Assembly (NCBI GenBank): GCA_963829355.1
Contig: CAWHHZ010000021.1
Span: forward strand, 372,001-436,000
DNA: 64,000 nt
Direction of reading: 5' to 3'
From: CAWHHZ01 sp963829355
GTDB taxonomy: Bacteria > Acidobacteriota > Thermoanaerobaculia > Gp7-AA8 > JAHWKK01
This document shows, piece after piece, positions 61,502 to 64,000 of this stretch (positions are counted from its first letter, which is position 1; each line of letters opens with the position of its first letter). The notes below the pieces were generated by a model. It saw nothing but the letters and a program-made list of their open reading frames with translations. It did not search any database and had not been told where the DNA came from. The translations under genes and the position numbers were made by a program.

Positions 61502-61580
61502 GCTCGAACTCTTGAACTCTTGAACCTTGAACCTTTGAACTCTTGAACCTTTGACCCCTCAAACCATTGAACGCTCGAAC
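61502..61580. repeat. Octamer tandem array, inverted partner
   Basis: Ten units such as TCTTGAAC, CTTTGAAC, GCTCGAAC (one unit 7 bp, two divergent), the reverse complement of the array at 61316. A TTGAAC (61567-61572) lies 18 bp before GATAGT (61591-61596), a possible lysS promoter. Confidence 0.88.
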
Positions 61581-61639
61581 CATCTTCTCTGATAGTCTCA
61601 GCCGGAAACCTACCGATTCATCTCAGGAGTCATCAAAGG

Positions 61640-63208
61640 ATGTCAGAACAGGAACAGAAAACCGGAACGACCGAGGCGGAGCTGATTCGTGTCCGGAAAG
61701 AGAAGCGTGAACGTATTGCGGCGCTCGGTCTCGACCCATACCCGACGATGGTACATACAGACGCGCGCGTGTCGGACGTCGTGGAGCGATTTGATTCGAA
61801 AACGACCGAGGAGCTGGACGAGCTCTCCGAAAAGGTCGCCATCGCCGGCCGGATCCTCGCGGTTCGCGACTTCGGGAAGGCGGGCTTCCTCTCGCTCTCG
61901 GAAGGAACCGCACGCCTTCAGATCTATTGCAGAAAAAATGAGCTCGGCGACGGCTGGGCAATCTATGAAAATCTCGATGTCGGCGACTGGATCGGTGTCG
62001 AGGGCGTGGTGATGCGGACGAAGAAGGGGGAGCTCTCGGTCAGAGCTGAAAAGCTCCATTTCCTCGCGAAGGCAATTCGACCGATGCCGGAGAAGTGGCG
62101 CGGTCTCACCGATGTCGAGCAGCGCTATCGGCAGCGCTACGTCGATCTCATCGTCAACGACGAGGTCAAGGAGATCTTCATCCGACGGGCCGCGATCGTT
62201 CGCTACATCCGTAACTACTTCGACTCCCGCGGCTACATCGAGGTGGAAACGCCAATGATGCAGCCGATCGCCGGAGGCGCCGCGGCACGTCCCTTCGTGA
62301 CGCACCACAACACGCTCGATCTCGACCTCTACATGCGCGTCGCGCCGGAGCTGTATCTCAAGCGGCTCATCGTCGGCGGGTTGCAGCGTGTCTATGAGAT
62401 CAATCGTAATTTCCGCAACGAAGGCATCTCGACGCAGCACAATCCCGAGTTCACGATGCTCGAGTTCTACGAAGCCTACGCCGATTACCGGTATCTGATG
62501 AATCTCACCGAGGATCTGCTCTCCGGTCTCGTCGAGAGTCTGACCGGCGGGGACAGCGTCGAGTGGAAAGAGCACACGATCAGCTTCGCCCGCCCCTGGA
62601 AACGGTTTACGATGAAGGAAGCGATCGTCCATTTCGGTGCGAAGCGTGGTCTCGAGATCGAGGAGTCCTCCCTCGACGACGCGAATTACCTGCGCGACAC
62701 GATCGGAAAACTAGGGGGTCATCACGAGATCAAGGCGGACGGAACCGAAGGGCCCGGCTCGGCGAGCACAGGCGAGATCGAGCAGATGAACCGCGGGAAG
62801 CTGCTCGCGGAGTTGTTTGAGAGCCTCGCCGAGGAGCATCTGATTCAGCCGACGTTCATCACCGACTTTCCGACGGAGGTATCGCCCCTCTCCAAGCAGA
62901 GTCCGGGGCGTCCCGATTTCGTCGAGCGATTCGAGCTCTACATCGGAGGGATGGAAGTCGCCAATGCATTCTCCGAGCTGAACGACCCCGAGGAGCAGGA
63001 GCGCCGGTTCCGCCAGCAGCTCGCGGAGCGCGAAAAGGGGGACGACGAAGCACATCAGATGGACGAAGACTACGTGCGCGCGCTGGAGTTCGGCATGCCG
63101 CCCACCGGCGGAGAGGGCATCGGGATCGACCGGCTCACGATGATGCTGACCGGCTCACCATCGATCCGCGACGTCATCCTGTTTCCGCTGATGCGGCCAC
63201 GCTCTTGA
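61640..63208 (+). CDS. lysS: Lysyl-tRNA synthetase, class II
   Basis: 522 residues. OB-fold anticodon-binding domain (VAIAGRILAVRDFGKAGFLS, GVEGVVMRTKKGELSV), then the catalytic domain: motif 1 YFDSRGYIEVETPMMQPIAG, motif 2 YEINRNFRNEGISTQHNPEF, TMLEFYEAYADYRYLMNLTE, and motif 3 GEGIGIDRLTMMLTGSPSIR. FPTEVSPLSKQSPGRPDFVE is the LysS-specific block. It charges tRNA-Lys. An internal acidic stretch before LLAELFESLAEEHLIQ is normal for the family. Start ATG 61640. Confidence 0.97.
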   Translation: MSEQEQKTGTTEAELIRVRKEKRERIAALGLDPYPTMVHTDARVSDVVERFDSKTTEELDELSEKVAIAGRILAVRDFGKAGFLSLSEGTARLQIYCRKNELGDGWAIYENLDVGDWIGVEGVVMRTKKGELSVRAEKLHFLAKAIRPMPEKWRGLTDVEQRYRQRYVDLIVNDEVKEIFIRRAAIVRYIRNYFDSRGYIEVETPMMQPIAGGAAARPFVTHHNTLDLDLYMRVAPELYLKRLIVGGLQRVYEINRNFRNEGISTQHNPEFTMLEFYEAYADYRYLMNLTEDLLSGLVESLTGGDSVEWKEHTISFARPWKRFTMKEAIVHFGAKRGLEIEESSLDDANYLRDTIGKLGGHHEIKADGTEGPGSASTGEIEQMNRGKLLAELFESLAEEHLIQPTFITDFPTEVSPLSKQSPGRPDFVERFELYIGGMEVANAFSELNDPEEQERRFRQQLAEREKGDDEAHQMDEDYVRALEFGMPPTGGEGIGIDRLTMMLTGSPSIRDVILFPLMRPRS

Positions 63209-63225
63209 CCAGGGAGGAATGAACG

Positions 63226-64000
63226 GTGTACGAGGTCCAGATCGCGATGCGGTACCTGTGGATGTCGCGCCGCAAGGCCCACACCGCATTCCTGTCGATC
63301 ATCAGTGTCCTCGGCCTTGCGGTCGGGGTTGCGACGCTCCTCATCTCTCTTTCTCTTCTCTCCGGGCTTCAGGGAGAGATCAAGGGCCGGCTGATGAACG
63401 AGGGACCGCATCTCGTGATCGAGCCGCGCGGTGCGATCGGCATCGAGCAATCGGCGGAAGTGATCGCGGCGCTCGAGGAGGCTGGAGTCGATACCGCGTA
63501 TCCCGTCATCGCTGGAACCGTTTGGGTTTCCGACCCTCAAGGCGCCAGGGGACAGCCAGCGCGGGTCCGCTCCTATATCGACGACAATGACCTTCCTTCG
63601 GACATCGCCTTTGGACGCGAGTGGGTAGCCGACGACATCGCGCCCGGCGAAGGAGTTGCGATCACGCGCGATCTGATCAGCTCGCTCGGACTCTTTCTGC
63701 GGAGCGAGTTGATCGTCGTCACTCCGCGGACCCGGCTGACGCCATTCGGCGCAGCGCCTGTCTGGAAGAAGTACCGTATCGCGCGCATCCTGCCCCCCGA
63801 TTTCGACACGACCGGCCCCAAGATCAGGCTTCCGTTCGACGAGCTTTCTTCACTGCTCGGCACCGGCGGCGCTCCGACCTCGATCGAGGTCTACGACTCC
63901 CCATCCTCGGCAATCCGCTACAGGGATCTCCTGAAGGGCCGTTTCCCCAATCTTCTGTTCAACACGTGGCAGGAAATCAACCGGCCCCTGTTTCTCGCGC
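63226..64000 (+). CDS. LolC/LolE-family lipoprotein-releasing ABC permease, N-terminal part
   Basis: GTG 63226 behind GGGAGGAA; the frame stays open to the window end (258 complete codons). The start VYEVQIAMRYLWMSRRKAHT followed by FLSIISVLGLAVGVATLLIS and SLLSGLQGEIKGRLMNEGPH is the FtsX/MacB-like first membrane helix and periplasmic domain of LolC/E proteins. It would extract lipoproteins from the inner membrane together with LolD. It lies 17 bp after lysS, the usual lysS-lolC/E neighbourhood. Later membrane helices lie beyond 64000. Confidence 0.9.
   Translation, partial: MYEVQIAMRYLWMSRRKAHTAFLSIISVLGLAVGVATLLISLSLLSGLQGEIKGRLMNEGPHLVIEPRGAIGIEQSAEVIAALEEAGVDTAYPVIAGTVWVSDPQGARGQPARVRSYIDDNDLPSDIAFGREWVADDIAPGEGVAITRDLISSLGLFLRSELIVVTPRTRLTPFGAAPVWKKYRIARILPPDFDTTGPKIRLPFDELSSLLGTGGAPTSIEVYDSPSSAIRYRDLLKGRFPNLLFNTWQEINRPLFLA

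Noticed and set aside
61640..62632. Minus-strand frame opposite lysS
   Set aside because: Antisense of a highly conserved lysyl-tRNA synthetase; no start signal or homology.
1..64000. tRNA, rRNA or riboswitch genes
   Set aside because: Reading both strands I saw no tRNA cloverleaf, rRNA segment or recognisable riboswitch; thiE and lysS have no TPP or lysine riboswitch-like leader that I can identify. A covariance-model search would be needed to confirm.

Overview
The window is a 64-kb stretch of high-GC bacterial chromosome with no rRNA, tRNA, phage, plasmid or CRISPR signal. A very long protein with VWFA-related domains, a FecR protein with a Trp/Tyr/Gly-rich region and Ser/Arg-rich tail, a complete pilMNOPQ block and many structured intergenic repeats point to an Acidobacteriota-type organism (perhaps near Thermoanaerobaculia). 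This placement is an inference from gene content. It looks like a core, housekeeping-rich region, not an accessory island.

Layout: 1-1.1 kb is the C-terminal part of a RelA/SpoT protein; rpmB lies on the minus strand at 1.65-1.84 kb. From a good sigma70-type promoter (1988-2016) a plus-strand run covers pilM-N-O-P-Q, two lipoproteins, a TPR protein, a roadblock protein, accB-accC, thiE, aroK and a metallophosphoesterase (2.1-15.3 kb). 16-20.6 kb holds a FecR protein, a small membrane protein, a TenI/ThiE-like protein and an NtrC-type regulator. 20.9-29.9 kb has OsmC, a SpoU methyltransferase, a sulfotransferase/aminotransferase pair, a Gfo/Idh dehydrogenase, NudC, an aspartate aminotransferase, a PpiC isomerase and two small proteins. 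30.3-36.2 kb (minus strand) has an AI-2E permease, guaA, a zinc-ribbon/HEIGH membrane protein and a CoA-transferase. 36.5-46.6 kb has the giant VWA protein, hflK-hflC, a J-domain protein, a sulfatase-fold/TPR lipoprotein and a HAD phosphatase. 46.9-50.6 kb has a small GNAT protein, mtnA, a FucA-like aldolase and a Cys/Met-metabolism PLP enzyme. 50.8-58.4 kb is signalling (PAS-GAF kinase, GGDEF-EAL, NarL-type kinase/regulator). 58.4-64 kb has a TrmH-like methyltransferase, lipA-xerD, lysS and the start of a LolC/E permease.

Two features stand out beyond the genes. First, the gaps are full of organised repeats: imperfect heptamer/octamer tandem arrays that often start within about 12 bp of a stop codon and read the same way relative to the upstream gene, a dispersed TCATCCTGAG...GAAGGATC palindrome family, and at least four small elements with terminal inverted repeats, one apparently inserted into a palindrome with a 5-bp target duplication. 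Second, twelve genes show reading-frame breaks with homology continuing across the break. They lie in 2-25 kb and 51-60 kb, while 25-51 kb looks clean. Since normally essential genes such as xerD are hit, sequencing or assembly indels are more likely than decay.

Pathways that can be read: type IV pilus assembly; the first step of fatty acid synthesis; thiamine, shikimate, lipoate and GMP synthesis; and probable methylthioadenosine/5-deoxyadenosine salvage through MtnA and a FucA-like aldolase. Several genes have a -10-like hexamer 6-8 nt before the ATG and no Shine-Dalgarno sequence, which suggests leaderless mRNAs. I did not find a clearly new defence or biosynthetic system; the repeat architecture is the most unusual feature.
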